The translations under genes were made by a program, and so were the position numbers. From NCBI GenBank assembly GCA_032207245.1, contig CM063509.1, positions 1,206,998 through 1,270,997 of the forward strand: DNA of 64,000 nucleotides, read 5' to 3'. This DNA comes from Pardosa pseudoannulata. Taxonomy: Eukaryota > Arthropoda > Arachnida > Araneae > Lycosidae. Numbering within the stretch: the stretch's first letter is position 1; each line of letters starts with the position of its first letter. Positions 1 through 11,007 of the stretch are shown here, one piece after another. The notes under the pieces are model-generated. The model was not told the DNA's origin and ran no database searches. It was given only the letters and a program-made list of their open reading frames with translations.

Positions 1-92
1 ATTATCTCAAAATTTTCTCAAAAAAAAAAAAAAATCTTGAGAATATCTTAAGTTATTTGGCCCACATAAGCCTACATCTAGAGAAAATTTTC

Positions 93-142
93 AGATTATT
101 TTCTTAAGATTTTCTGCAGATTATTTTCTTAAGATTTTCTGC
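93..142. repeat. 25 bp tandem duplication (two exact copies)
   Basis: A 25 bp unit starting AGATTATTTTCTTAAG and ending TTTCTGC occurs at 93-117 and again, identical, at 118-142. The unit also resembles part of the palindrome arms (230-250), so it probably arose by slippage within the foldback element. Confidence 0.85.
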
Positions 143-144
143 AG

Positions 145-302
145 AAAATCTTAAGTTATTTGGCCCACATCTTAAGCCTAAAATCTTAAGATTTTCTTAA
201 GAAAATAATCTGCAGAACATCTTAAGATTTTCTGCAGATTATTTTCTTAAGAAAATCTTAAGATTTTAGGCTTAAGATGTGGGCCAAATAACTTAAGATT
301 TT
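145..302. repeat. 158 bp near-perfect palindrome inside the foldback element
   Basis: I compared the arms base by base. Positions 145-217 (73 bp) are the exact reverse complement of 230-302. The 12 bp centre 218-229 is itself palindromic (ATCTTAAGAT core), except that 218 (C) does not pair with 229 (T). The whole 158 bp is therefore palindromic with one mismatched pair and essentially no loop. It could extrude as a cruciform or fold as a long RNA hairpin if transcribed. Confidence 0.9.
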
Positions 303-495
303 TTTTTTGAGAAAATCTTGAGATTTTTTCTAGTAGGGACTTTCGTTAATATCGTCGAACTTGTATATTTGGACTGTTTAGATGCTAAAAGTCAATTTTG
401 AGAAACAAGCGATTTTAAGCGAACTACTCCAGCACTCGACATTAGACTTGCTTAAATAGCGTAAAACACGGTTTTAGGCTATACTAGAGAGTTTC

Positions 496-524
496 ATTAA
501 CGTACTTTAAGCAGTTTCGTTAAT
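496..524. repeat. Example of the 29 bp dyad present in every Sat-A monomer
   Basis: ATTAACG at 496-502 pairs with CGTTAAT at 518-524. In most monomers the interior adds a second palindrome, TACTT-T-AAGTA; here one base differs (AAGCAG). It recurs about every 174 bp throughout Sat-A. Short dyads of this kind are common in centromeric satellites; a protein-binding or cruciform role is only inference. Confidence 0.75.
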
Positions 525-1674
525 ATCGTCGAGCTTGTATATTTGGACTGTTTAGACGCTAAAAGTCAATTTTGAGAAACAAGCGATTTTAAGCGAACTA
601 CTCAAGCTCTCGTCATTAGACTTGCTTATATAGCGTAAAACACTGTTTTAGGCTATACTAGAGAGTTTCATTAACGTACTTTAAGTAGTTTCGTTAATAT
701 CGTCGAACATGTATATTTGGACTGTTTAGACGCTAAAAGTCAATTTTGAGAAACAAGCAAATTTAAGCGAACTACTCAAGCTCTCGTCATTAGACTTGCT
801 TATATAGCGTAAAACACAGTTTTAGGCTATACTAGGAAGTTTCATTAACGTACTTTAAGTAGTTTCGTTAATATCGTCGAACTTGTATATTTGGACTATT
901 TAGACGCTAAATGTCAATTTTGAGAAACAAGCAAATTTAAGCGAACTATTCAAGCTCTCGTCATTAGACTTGCTTATATAGCGTAAAACACGGTTTTAGG
1001 CTATACTAGAGAGTTTCATTAACGTACTTTAAGTAGTTTCGTTAATATCGTCGAACTTGTATATTTGGACTGTTTAGACGCTAAAAGTCAATTTTGAGAA
1101 AGAAGCGATTTTAAGCGAACTACTCAAGCTCTCGTCATTAGACTTGCTTAAATAGCGTAAAACACGGTTTTAGGCTATACTAGAAAGTTTCATTAACGTA
1201 CTTTAAGTAGTTTCGTTAATATCGTCGAACTTGTATATTTGGCCTGTTTAGACGCTAAAAGTCAATTTTGAGAAACAAGCGATTTTAAGCGAACTACTCA
1301 AGCACTCGACATTAGACTTGCTTAAATAGCGTAAAACACGGTTTTAGGCTATACTAGAGAGTTTCATTAACGTACTTTAAGTAGTTTCGTTAATATCGTC
1401 GAACTTGTATATTTGGACTGTTTAGACGCTAAAAGTCAATTTTGAGAAACAAGCAAATTTAAGCGAACTACTCAAGCTCTCGTCATTAGACTTGCTTATA
1501 TAGCGTAAAACACGGTTTTAGGCTATACTAGAGAGTTTCATTAACGTACTTTAAGTAGTTTCGTTAATATCGTCGAACTTGTATATTTGGACTGTTTAGA
1601 CGCTAAAAGTCAATTTTGAGAAACAAGCAAATTTAAGCGAACTACTCAAGCTCTCGTCATTAGACTTGCTTATA

Positions 1675-1699
1675 TAGCCTAAAACACGGTTTTAGGCTA
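1675..1699. repeat. Sat-A hairpin in its perfectly palindromic form
   Basis: The usual Sat-A hairpin has one mismatch (TAGCG against GGCTA). Here the left arm reads TAGCCTAAAAC, so the 11 bp arms pair perfectly around a 3 nt loop. The same perfect form occurs at 12499-12523, 15175-15199 and 15871-15895. This is the region of the monomer where the A sides of junctions J1, J3 and J4 fall. Confidence 0.8.
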
Positions 1700-2375
1700 T
1701 ACTAGGAAGTTTCATTAACGTACTTTAAGTAGTTTCGTTAATATCGTCGAACTTGTATATTTGGCCTGTTTAGATGCTAAAAGTCAATTTTGAGAAAGAA
1801 GCGATTTTAAGCGAACTACTCAAGCTCTTGTCCTTAGACTTGCTTAAATAGCGTAAAACACGGTTTTAGGCTATACTAGAGAGTTTCATTAACGTACTTT
1901 AAGTAGTTTCGTTAATATCGTCGAACTTGTATATTTGGACTGTTTAGAAGCTAAAAGTCAATTTTGTGAAACAAGCGATTTTAAGCGAACTACTCCAGCA
2001 CTCGACATTAGACTTGCTTAAATACCGTAAAACACGGTTTTAGGCTATACTAGAAAGTTTCATTAACGTACTTTAAGTAGTTTCGTTAATATCGTCGAAC
2101 TTGTATATTTGGCCTGTTTAGACGCTAAAAGTCAATTTTGAGAAACAAGCGATTTTAAGCGAACTACTCAAGCACTCGACATTAGACTTGCTTAAATAGC
2201 GTAAAACACGGTTTTAGGTTATACTAGAGAGTTTCATTAACGTACTTTAAGTAGTTTCGTTAATATCGTCGAACTTGTATATTTGGACTGTTTAGAAGCT
2301 AAAAGTCAATTTTGAGAAACAAGCAAATTTAAGCGATCTACTCAAGCTCTCGTCATTAGACTTGCTTATATAGCG

Positions 2376-2377
2376 TT
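2376..2377. other. Junction J1, copy 1: Sat-A(+) to Sat-B(-)
   Basis: Sat-A stops after TATATAGCG(T) and continues as TTTAATGTTGAAACATGG, the end of a B2-type monomer. About 38 bp inside A is GATC (2335-2338), where the Sat-A consensus reads GAAC. The same substitution is found next to the other two J1 copies, so all three descend from one event. There is no clear microhomology beyond a T. Confidence 0.9.
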
Positions 2378-4942
2378 TTAATGTTGAAACATGGAACAAT
2401 GCATATCACCGTGTAGGTCTCTTAAAGACGAAGAGATTGATACTATATTTATTATAATTCATTCTGTTTATAAGAGCAGAATCGCGAACGTGTGAATTTT
2501 CTGTAGTTGAATTTTGCGAATTTTCCGCTGTTTTCGGAAATATACCCAAATAACTCCTCCATTTTCTGTTGACACATGGAACAATGCATACCACCGTGTA
2601 GGTCTTTTAAAGACGAAGAGATTGATACTATATTTATTATAATTCATTCTGTTTATAAGTGCAGAATCGCGAACGTGTAAATTTTCTTTATTTTAATTTT
2701 GCCAATTTTTCCGCTGTTTTTTGGAAATACCCAAATATCACCTCAATTTAATGTTGAAACATGGAACAATGCATATCAACGTGTAGGTCTTTTAAAGACG
2801 AAGAGATTGATACTATATTTATTATAATTCATTCTGTTTATAAGAGCAGAATCGCGAACGTATAAATTTTCTGTAGTTGAATTTTGCGAATTTTCCGCTG
2901 TTTTCGGAAATATACCCAAATAACACCTCCATTTTCTGTTGAAACATGGAACAATGCATATCACCGTGTAGGTCTTTTAAAGACGAAGAGATTGATACTA
3001 TATTTATTATAATTCATTCTGTTTATAAGAGCAGAATCACGAACGTGTGAATTTTCTGTATTTGAATTTTGCGAATTTTCCGCTGTTTTCGGAAATATAC
3101 CCAAATAACTCCTCCATTTTCTGTTGAAACATGGAACAATGCATATCACCGTGTAGGTCTCTTAAAGACAAAGATTGATACTATATTTATTATAATTCAT
3201 TCTGTTTATAAGAGCAGAATCGCGAACGTGTAAATTTTCTATAGTTGAATTTTGCGAATTTTCCGCTGTTTTCGGAAATATACCCAAATAACTCCTCCAT
3301 TTTCTGTTGAAACATGGAACAATGCATATCACCGTGTAGGTCTTTTAAAGACGAAGAGATTGATACTATATTTATTATAATTCATTCTGTTTATAAGAAC
3401 AGAATCAGGAACGTGTGAATTTTCTGTAGTTGAATTTTGCGAATTTTCCGCTGTTTTCGGAAATATACTCAAATAACTCCTCCATTTTCTGTTGAAACAT
3501 GGAACAATGCATATCACCATGTAGGTCTTTTAAAGACAAAGAGATTGATACTATATTTATTATAATTCATTCTGTTTATAAGAGCAGAATCACGAACGTG
3601 TAAATTTTCTGTAGTTGAATTTTGCGAATTTTCCGCTGTTTTCGGAAATATACCCAAATAACTCCTCCATTTTCTGTTGAAACATGGAACAATGCATTCA
3701 CCATGTAGGTCTTTTAAAGACAAAGAGATTGATACTATATTTATTATAATTCATTCTGTTTATAAGAGCAGAATCGCGAACGTGTAAATTTTCTTTATTT
3801 TAATTTTGCGATTTTTCTGCTGTTTTTGGAAATATACCCAAATAACACCTCAATTTAATAGTGAAACATTGAACAATGCATATCACCGTGTAGGTCTCTT
3901 AAAGACGAAGAGATTGATACTATATTTATTATAATTCATTATGTTTATAAGTGCAGAATCGCGAACGTGTAAATTTTCTGTAGTTGAATTTTGCGAATTT
4001 TCCGCTGTTTTCGGAAATATACCCAAATAACTCCTAAATTTAATGTTGAAACATGGAACAATGCATATCATCGTGTAGGTCTCTTAAAGACGAAGAGATT
4101 GATACTATATTTATTATAATTCATTCTGTTTATAAGAGCAGAATCGCGAAAGTGTAAATTTTCTGTAGTTGAATTTTGCGAATTTTCGCTGTTTTCGGAA
4201 ATATACCCAAATAACTCCTCCATTTTCTGTTGAAACATGGAACAATGCATATCACCGTGTAGGTCTTTTAAAGACGAAGAGATTGATAATATTTATTATA
4301 ATTCATTCTGTTTATAAGAGCAGAATCGCGAACGTGTAAATTTTCTGTAGTTGAATTTTGCGAATTTTCCGCTGTTTTCGGAAATATACCCAAATAACTC
4401 CTCCATTTTCTGTTGAAACATGGAACAATGCATATTACCGTGTAGGTCTCTTAAAGACGAAGAGATTGATACTATATTTATTATAATTCATTCTGTTTAT
4501 AAGAGCAGAATCGCGAACGTGTAAATTTTCTGTAGTTGAATTTTGCGTATTTTCCGCTGTTTTCGGAAATATACCCAAATAACTCCTCCATTTTCTGTTG
4601 AAACATGGAACAATGCATATCACCGTGTAGGTCTCATAAAGACGAAGAGATTGATACTATATTTATTATAATTCATTCTGTTTATAAGAGCAGAATCACG
4701 AACGTGTAAATTTTCTGTAGTTGAATTTTGCGAATTTTCCGCTGTTTTCGGAAATATACCCAAATAACTAGTCCATTTTCTGTTGACACATGGAACAATG
4801 CATATCACAGTGTAGGTCTTTTAAAGACGAAGAGATTGATACTATATTTATTATAATTCATTATGTTTATAAGAGCAGAATCGCGAACGTGTAAATTTTC
4901 TGTAGTTGAATTTTGCGAATTTTCCGCTGTTTTCGGAAATAT
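2377..4942 (-). repeat. Sat-B block 1, - orientation (185 bp monomer, about 13.9 copies)
   Basis: Monomers repeat every 185 bp, mostly B1, with B2 types near 2590-2765 and 3705-3880. The block is 2,566 bp, almost exactly one 14-monomer higher-order unit (2,590 bp). The order of marker monomers (a TACTCAAATA variant near 3465-3475, then a B1 copy, then a B2 copy, then a copy with ATTATG in place of ATTCTG) matches the unit seen at 42.0-47.4 kb. Several monomers carry one- to four-base indels. Each monomer contains TTTCCG and CGGAAA arms around a 7 nt spacer. No protein is supported. Confidence 0.96.
4939..4942. other. Junction J2, copy 1: Sat-B(-) to Sat-A(+)
   Basis: B reads CGGAAATATACCC and A reads GTATATTTGGCC; the junction reads CGGAAATATTTGGCC. 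The shared ATAT can be assigned to either side, so this is a 4 bp microhomology junction. The same junction recurs inverted at 19044-19047 and directly at 48483-48486. Confidence 0.9.
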
Positions 4943-7900
4943 TTGGCCTGTTTAGACGCTAAAAGTCAATTTTGAGAAACAAGCGATTTTAAGCGAACTA
5001 CTCAAGCTCTCGTCATTAGACTTGCTTAAATAGCGTAAAACACGGTTTTAGGCTATACTAGAGAGTTTCATTAACGTACTTTAAGTAGTTTCGTTAATAT
5101 CGTCGAACTTGTATATTTGGACTGTTTAGACGCTAAAAGTCAATTTTGAGAAACAAGCGATTTTAAGCGAACTACTCAAGCTCTCGTCATTAGACTTGCT
5201 TAAATAGCGTAAAACACGGTTTTAGGCTATACTAGAGAGTTTCATTAACGTACTTTAAGTAGTTTCGTTAATATCGTCGAACTTGTATATTTGGACTGTT
5301 TAGACGCTAAAAGTCAATTTTGAGAAACAAGCAAATTTAAGCGAACTACTCAAGCTCTCGTCATTAGACTTGCTTATATAGCGTAAAACACGGTTTTAGG
5401 CTATACTAGGAAGTTTCATTAACGTACTTTAAGTAGTTTCGTTAATATCGTCGAACTTGTATATTTGGCCTGTTTAGACGCTAAAAGTCAATTTTGAGAA
5501 ACAAGCGATTTTAAGCGAACTACTCAAGCTCTTGTCCTTAGACTTGCTTAAATAGCGTAAAACACGGTTTTAGGCTATACTAGAGAGTTTCATTAACGTA
5601 CTTTAAGTAGTTTCGTTAATATCGTCGAACTTGTATATTTGGACTGTTTAGACGCTAAAAGTCAATTTTGAGAAACAAGCGATTTTAAGCGAACTACTCC
5701 AGCACTCGACATTAGACTTGCTTAAATAGCGTAAAACACGGTTTTAGGCTATACTAGAGAGTTTCATTAACGTACTTTAAGTAGTTTCGTTAATATCGTC
5801 GAACTTGTATATTTGGCCTGTTTAGATGCTAAAAGTCAATTTTGAGAAACAAGCGATTTTAAGCGAACTACTCAAGCTCTCGCCATTAGACTTGCTTAAA
5901 TAGCATAAAACACGGTTTTAGGCTATACTAGCGAGTTTCATTGACGTACTTTAAGTAGTTTCGTTAATATCGTCGAACTTGTATATTTGGACTGTTTAGA
6001 CGCTAAAAGTCAATTTTGAGAAACAAGCGATTTTAAGCGAACTACTCAAGTACTCGACATTAGACTTGCTTAAATAGCGTAAAACACGGTTTTAGGCTAT
6101 ACTAGAGAGTTTCATTAACGTACTTTAAGTAGTTTCGTTAATATCGTCGAACTTGTATATTTGGACTGTTTAGACGCTAAAAGTCAATTTTGAGAAACAA
6201 GCGATTTTAAGCGAACTACTCAAGCACTCGACATTAGACTTGCTTAAATAGCGTAAAACACGGTTTTAGGTTATACTAGAGAGTTTCATTAACGTACTTT
6301 AAGTAGTTTCGTTAATATCGTCGAACTTGTATATTTGGACTGTTTAGACGCTAAAAGTCAATTTTGAGAAACAAGCAAATTTAAGCGAACTACTCAAGCT
6401 CTCGTCATTAGACTTGCTTATATAGCGTAAAACACGGTTTTAGGCTATACTAGAGAGTTTCATTAACGTACTTTAAGTAGTTTCGTTAATATCGTCGAAC
6501 TTGTATATTTGGACTGTTTAGACGCTAAAAGTCAATTTTGAGAAACAAGCGATTTTAAGCGAACTACTCAAGCTCTCGTCATTAGACTTGCTTAAATAGC
6601 GTAAAACACGGTTTTAGGCTATACTAGGAAGTTTCATTAACGTACTTTTAGTTTCGTTAATATCGTCGAACTTGTATATTTGGACTGTTTAGACGCTAAA
6701 AGTCAATTTTGAGAAACAAGCGATTTTAAGCGAACTACTCCAGCACTCGACATTAGACTTGCTTAAATAGCGTAAAACACGGTTTTAGGCTATACTAGAG
6801 AGTTTCATTAACGTACTTTAAGTAGTTTCGTTAATATCGTCGAACTTGTATATTTGGACTGTTTAGACGCTAAAAGTCAATTTTGAGAAACAAGCGATTT
6901 TAAGCGAACTACTCAAGCTCTCGTCCTTAGACTTGCTTAAATAGCGTAAAACACGGTTTTAGGCTATACTAGAGAGTTTCATTAACGTACTTTAAGTAGT
7001 TTCGTTAATATCGTCGAACTTGTATATTTGGACTGTTTAGACGCTAAAAGTCAATTTTGAGAAACAAGCGATTTTAAGCGAACTACTCCAGCACTCGACA
7101 TTAGACTTGCTTAAATAGCGTAAAACACGGTTTTAGGCTATACTAGAGAGTTTCATTAACGTACTTTAAGTAGTTTCGTTAATATCGTCGAACTTGTATA
7201 TTTGGACTGTTTAGACGCTAAAAGTCAATTTTGAGAAACAAGCGATTTTAAGCGAACTACTCAAGCTCTCGACATTAGACTTGCTTAAATAGCGTAAAAC
7301 ACGGTTTTAGGCTATACTAGAGAGTTTCATTAACGTACTTTAAGTAGTTTCGTTAATATCGTCGAACTTGTATATTTGGACTGTTTAGACGCTAAAAGTC
7401 AATTTTGAGAAACAAGCGATTTTAAGCGAACTACTCAAGCTCTCGTCATTAGACTTGCTTAAATAGCGTAAAACACGGTTTTAGGCTATACTAGAGAGTT
7501 TCATTAACGTACTTTAAGTAGTTTCGTTAATATCGTCGAACTTGTATACTTGGACTGTTTAGACGCTAAATGTCAATTTTGAGAAACAAGCAAATTTAAG
7601 CGAACTACTCAAGCTCTCGTCATTAGACTTGCTTATATAGCGTAAAACACGGTTTTAGGCTATACTAGAGAGTTTCATTAACGTACTTTAAGTAGTTTCG
7701 TTAATATCGTCGAACTTGTATATTTGGACTGTTTAGACGCTAAAAGTCAATTTTGAGAAACAAGCAAATTTAAGCGAACTACTCAAGCTCTCGTCATTAG
7801 ACTTGCTTATATAGCGTAAAACACGGTTTTAGGCTATACTAGAGAGTTTCATTAACGTACTTTAAGTAGTTTCGTTAATATCGTCGAACTTGTATATTTG

Positions 7901-8229
7901 GACTGTTTAGACGCTAAAAGTCAATTTTGAGAAAGAAGCGATTTTAAGCGAACTACTCAAGCTCTCGTCATTAGACTTGCTTAAATAGCGTAAAACACGG
8001 TTTTAGGCTATACTAGGAAGTTTCATTAACGTACTTTAAGTAGTTTCGTTAATATCGTCGAACTTGTATATTTGGACTGTTTAGACGCTAAAAGTCAATT
8101 TTGAGAAACAAGCGATTTTAAGCGAACTACTCCAGCACTCGACATTAGACTTGCTTAAATAGCGTAAAACACGGTTTTAGGCTATACTAGGAAGTTTCAT
8201 TAACGTACTTTTAGTTTCGTTAATATCGT

Positions 8230-11007
8230 CGAACTTGTATATTTATCCTGTTTAGATGCTAAAAGTCAATTTTGAGAAAGAAGCGATTTTAAGCGAACTA
8301 CTCGTTATTGTCCTTAGACTTGCTTAAATAGCGTAAAACACGGTTTTAGGCTATACTAGAGAGTTTCATTAACGTACTTTAAGTAGTTTCGTTAATATCG
8401 TCGAACTTGTATATTTGGACTGTTTAGACGCTAAAAGTCAATTTTGAGAAACAAGCGATTTTAAGCGAACTACTCCAGCACTCGACATTAGACTTGCTTA
8501 AATAGCGTAAAACACGGTTTTAGGCTATACTAGAAAGTTTCATTAACGTACTTTAAGTAGTTTCGTTAATATCGTCGAACTTGTATATTTGGACTGTTTA
8601 GACGCTAAAAGTCAATTTTGAGAAACAAGCGATTTTAAGCGAACTACTCAAGCTCTCGTCATTAGACTTGCTTAAATAGCGTAAAACACGGTTTTAGGTT
8701 ATACTAGAGAGTTTCATTAACGTACTTTAAGTAGTTTCGTTAATATCGTCGAACTTGTATATTTGGACTGTTTAGACGCTAAAAGTCAATTTTGAGAAAC
8801 AAGCAAATTTAAGCGAACTACTCAAGCTCTCGTCATTAGACTTGCTTATATAGCGTAAAACACGGTTTTAGGCTATACTAGAGTTTCATTAACGTACTTT
8901 AAGTAGTTTCGTTAATATCGTCGAACTTGTATATTTGGACTGTTTAGACGCTAAAAGTCAATTTTGAGAAACAAGCGATTTTAAGCGAACTACTCAAGCT
9001 CTCGTCATTAGACTTGCTTAAATAGCGTAAAACACGGTTTTAGGCTATACTAGGAAGTTTCATTAACGTACTTTAAGTAGTTTCGTTAATATCGTCGAAC
9101 TTGTATATTTGGACTGTTTAGACGCTAAAAGTCAATTTTGAGAAACAAGCGATTTTAAGCGAACTACTCAAGCACTCGACATTAGACTTGCTTAAATAGC
9201 GTAAAACACGGTTTTAGGCTATACTAGAGAGTTTCATTAACGTACTTTAAGTAGTTTCGTTAATATCGTCGAACTTGTATATTTGGCCTGTTTAGACGCT
9301 AAAAGTCAATTTTGAGAAACAAGCAAATTTAAGCGAACTACTCAAGCTCTTATCCTTAGACTTGCTTAATTAGCGTAAAACACGGTTTTAGGCTATACTA
9401 GAGAGTTTCATTAACGTACTTTAAGTAGTTTCGTTAATATCGTCGAACTTGTATATTTGGACTGTTTAGACGCTAAAAGTCAATTTTGAGAAACAAGCGA
9501 TTTTAAGCGAACTACTCCAGCACTCGACATTAGACTTGCTTAAATAGCGTAAAACACGGTTTTAGGCTATACTAGAAAGTTTCATTAACGTACTTTAAGT
9601 AGTTTCGTTAATATCGTCGAACTTGTATATTTGGCCTGTTTAGACGCTAAAAGTCAATTTTGAGAAACAAGCGATTTTAAGCGAACTACTCAAGCTCTCG
9701 ACATTAGACTTGCTTAAATAGCGTAAAACACGGTTTTAGGCTATACTAGAGAGTTTCATTAACGTACTTTAAGTAGTTTCGTTAATATCGTCGAACTTGT
9801 ATATTTGGACTATTTAGACGCTAAATGTCAATTTTGAGAAACAAGCAAATTTAAGCGAACTACTCAAGCTCTCGTCATTAGACTTGCTTATATAGCGTAA
9901 AACACGGTTTTAGGCTATACTAGAGTTTCATTAACGTACTTTAAGTAGTTTCGTTAATATCGTCGAACTTGTATATTTGGACTGTTTAGACGCTAAAAGT
10001 CAATTTTGAGAAACAAGCAAATTTAAGCGAACTACTCAAGCTCTCGTCATTAGACTTGCTTATATAGCGTAAAACACGGTTTTAGGCTATACTAGAGACT
10101 TTCATTAACGTACTTTAAGTAGTTTCGTTAATATCGTCGAACTTGTATATTTGGACTGTTTAGACGCTAAAAGTCAATTTTGAGAAACAAGCGATTTTAA
10201 GCGAACTACTCAAGCTCTCGTCATTAGACTTGCTTATATAGCGTAAAACACGGTTTTAGGCTATACTAGAGAGTTTCATTAACGTACTTTAAGTAGTTTC
10301 GTTAATATCGTCGAACTTGTATATTTGGACTGTTTAGACGCTAAAAGTCAATTTTGAGAAACAAGCAAATTTAAGCGAACTACTCAAGCTCTTGTCCTTA
10401 GACTTGCTTAAATAGCGTAAAACACGGTTTTAGGCTATACTAGAGAGTTTCATTAACGTACTTTAAGCAGTTTCGTTAATATCGTCGAACTTGTATATTT
10501 GGACTGTTTAGACGCTAAAAGTCAATTTTGAGAAACAAGCGATTTTAAGCGAACTACTCAAGCTCTCGACATTAGACTTGCTTAAATAGCGTAAAACACG
10601 GTTTTAGGCTATACTAGAAAGTTTCATTAACGTACTTTAAGTAGTTTCGTTAATATCGTCGAACTTGTATATTTGGCCTGTTTAGACGCTAAAAGTCAAT
10701 TTTGAGAAACAAGCGATTTTAAGCGAACTACTCAAGCACTCGACATTAGACTTGCTTAAATAGCGTAAAACACGGTTTTAGGTTATACTAGAGAGTTTCA
10801 TTAACGTACTTTAAGTAGTTTCGTTAATATCGTCGAACTTGTATATTTGGACTATTTAGACGCTAAATGTCAATTTTGAGAAACAAGCAAATTTAAGCGA
10901 ACTATTCAAGCTCTCGTCATTAGACTTGCTTATAGCGTAAAACACGGTTTTAGGCTATACTAGAGAGTTTCATTAACGTACTTTAAGTAGTTTCGTTAAT
11001 ATCGTCG
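8230..11007 (+). repeat. Local 6-monomer higher-order repeat in Sat-A (1,042 bp)
   Basis: TCCTTAG-type monomers at 8311, 9353 and 10395 are exactly 1,042 bp apart twice. Each is followed by a monomer with a CTCGACATT-type site (CCAGCACTCGACATT after the first two, AAGCTCTCGACATT after the third). The second and third units then share a GGCCTG monomer with a CTCGACATT-type site, followed by one with GGACTATTTAGACGCTAAAT. The four-base-shorter TAGAG variant is also 1,042 bp apart (8879 and 9921). The third unit is only partly conserved, so the order is degenerate. Confidence 0.6.

Larger units (their letters stand above)
1..335. mobile_element. AT-rich foldback / MITE-like element, left part cut by window edge
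   Basis: This is the only stretch outside the gaps that is not satellite. It is built from short AT-rich modules with many CTTAAG and CTGCAG palindromes. The module TTAAGTTATTTGGCCCACAT occurs directly at 48-67 and 151-170 and inverted at 277-296. An A-rich run near 20-34 and a T-rich run near 297-308 lie in opposing arms, so the whole stretch is nested inverted repeats. There is no coding potential. Nested palindromes, small size and position at the edge of a satellite array fit a non-autonomous foldback element or MITE. No target-site duplication can be checked because the left end is outside the window. The right boundary lies between about 328 and 341, where Sat-A starts. It could instead be a diverged simple palindromic repeat. 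Confidence 0.55.
341..2376 (+). repeat. Sat-A array, + orientation (174 bp monomer, about 11.7 copies)
   Basis: Head-to-tail copies begin with TTTCGTTAATATCGTCGAAC at 341, 515, 689, 863 and 1037, an exact 174 bp step. Recurrent variant sites define monomer types: AGCAAATTT or AGCGATTTT, GGACTG or GGCCTG, TATATAGCG or TAAATAGCG, and AGCTCTCGTCATT or AGCACTCGACATT. Two self-complementary parts occur per monomer: a 25 bp near-hairpin (TAGCGTAAAAC, 3 nt loop, GTTTTAGGCTA, one mismatch) and a 29 bp dyad with ATTAACG and CGTTAAT arms. All frames are short. The array ends at TATAGCG, where Sat-B begins. Confidence 0.97.

Noticed and set aside
1..40. Telomeric repeat or microsatellite at the left edge
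   Set aside because: Only a single A-run; no TTAGG-like or other short tandem unit is present anywhere in the window.
6646..8220. A 9-monomer higher-order unit in Sat-A marked by the shortened ACTTTTAGTTTCG
   Set aside because: The two copies are about nine monomers apart, but the monomers that follow them differ in type (GGACTG with CAGCACTCG after the first, TATCCTG with TTATTGTCC after the second).
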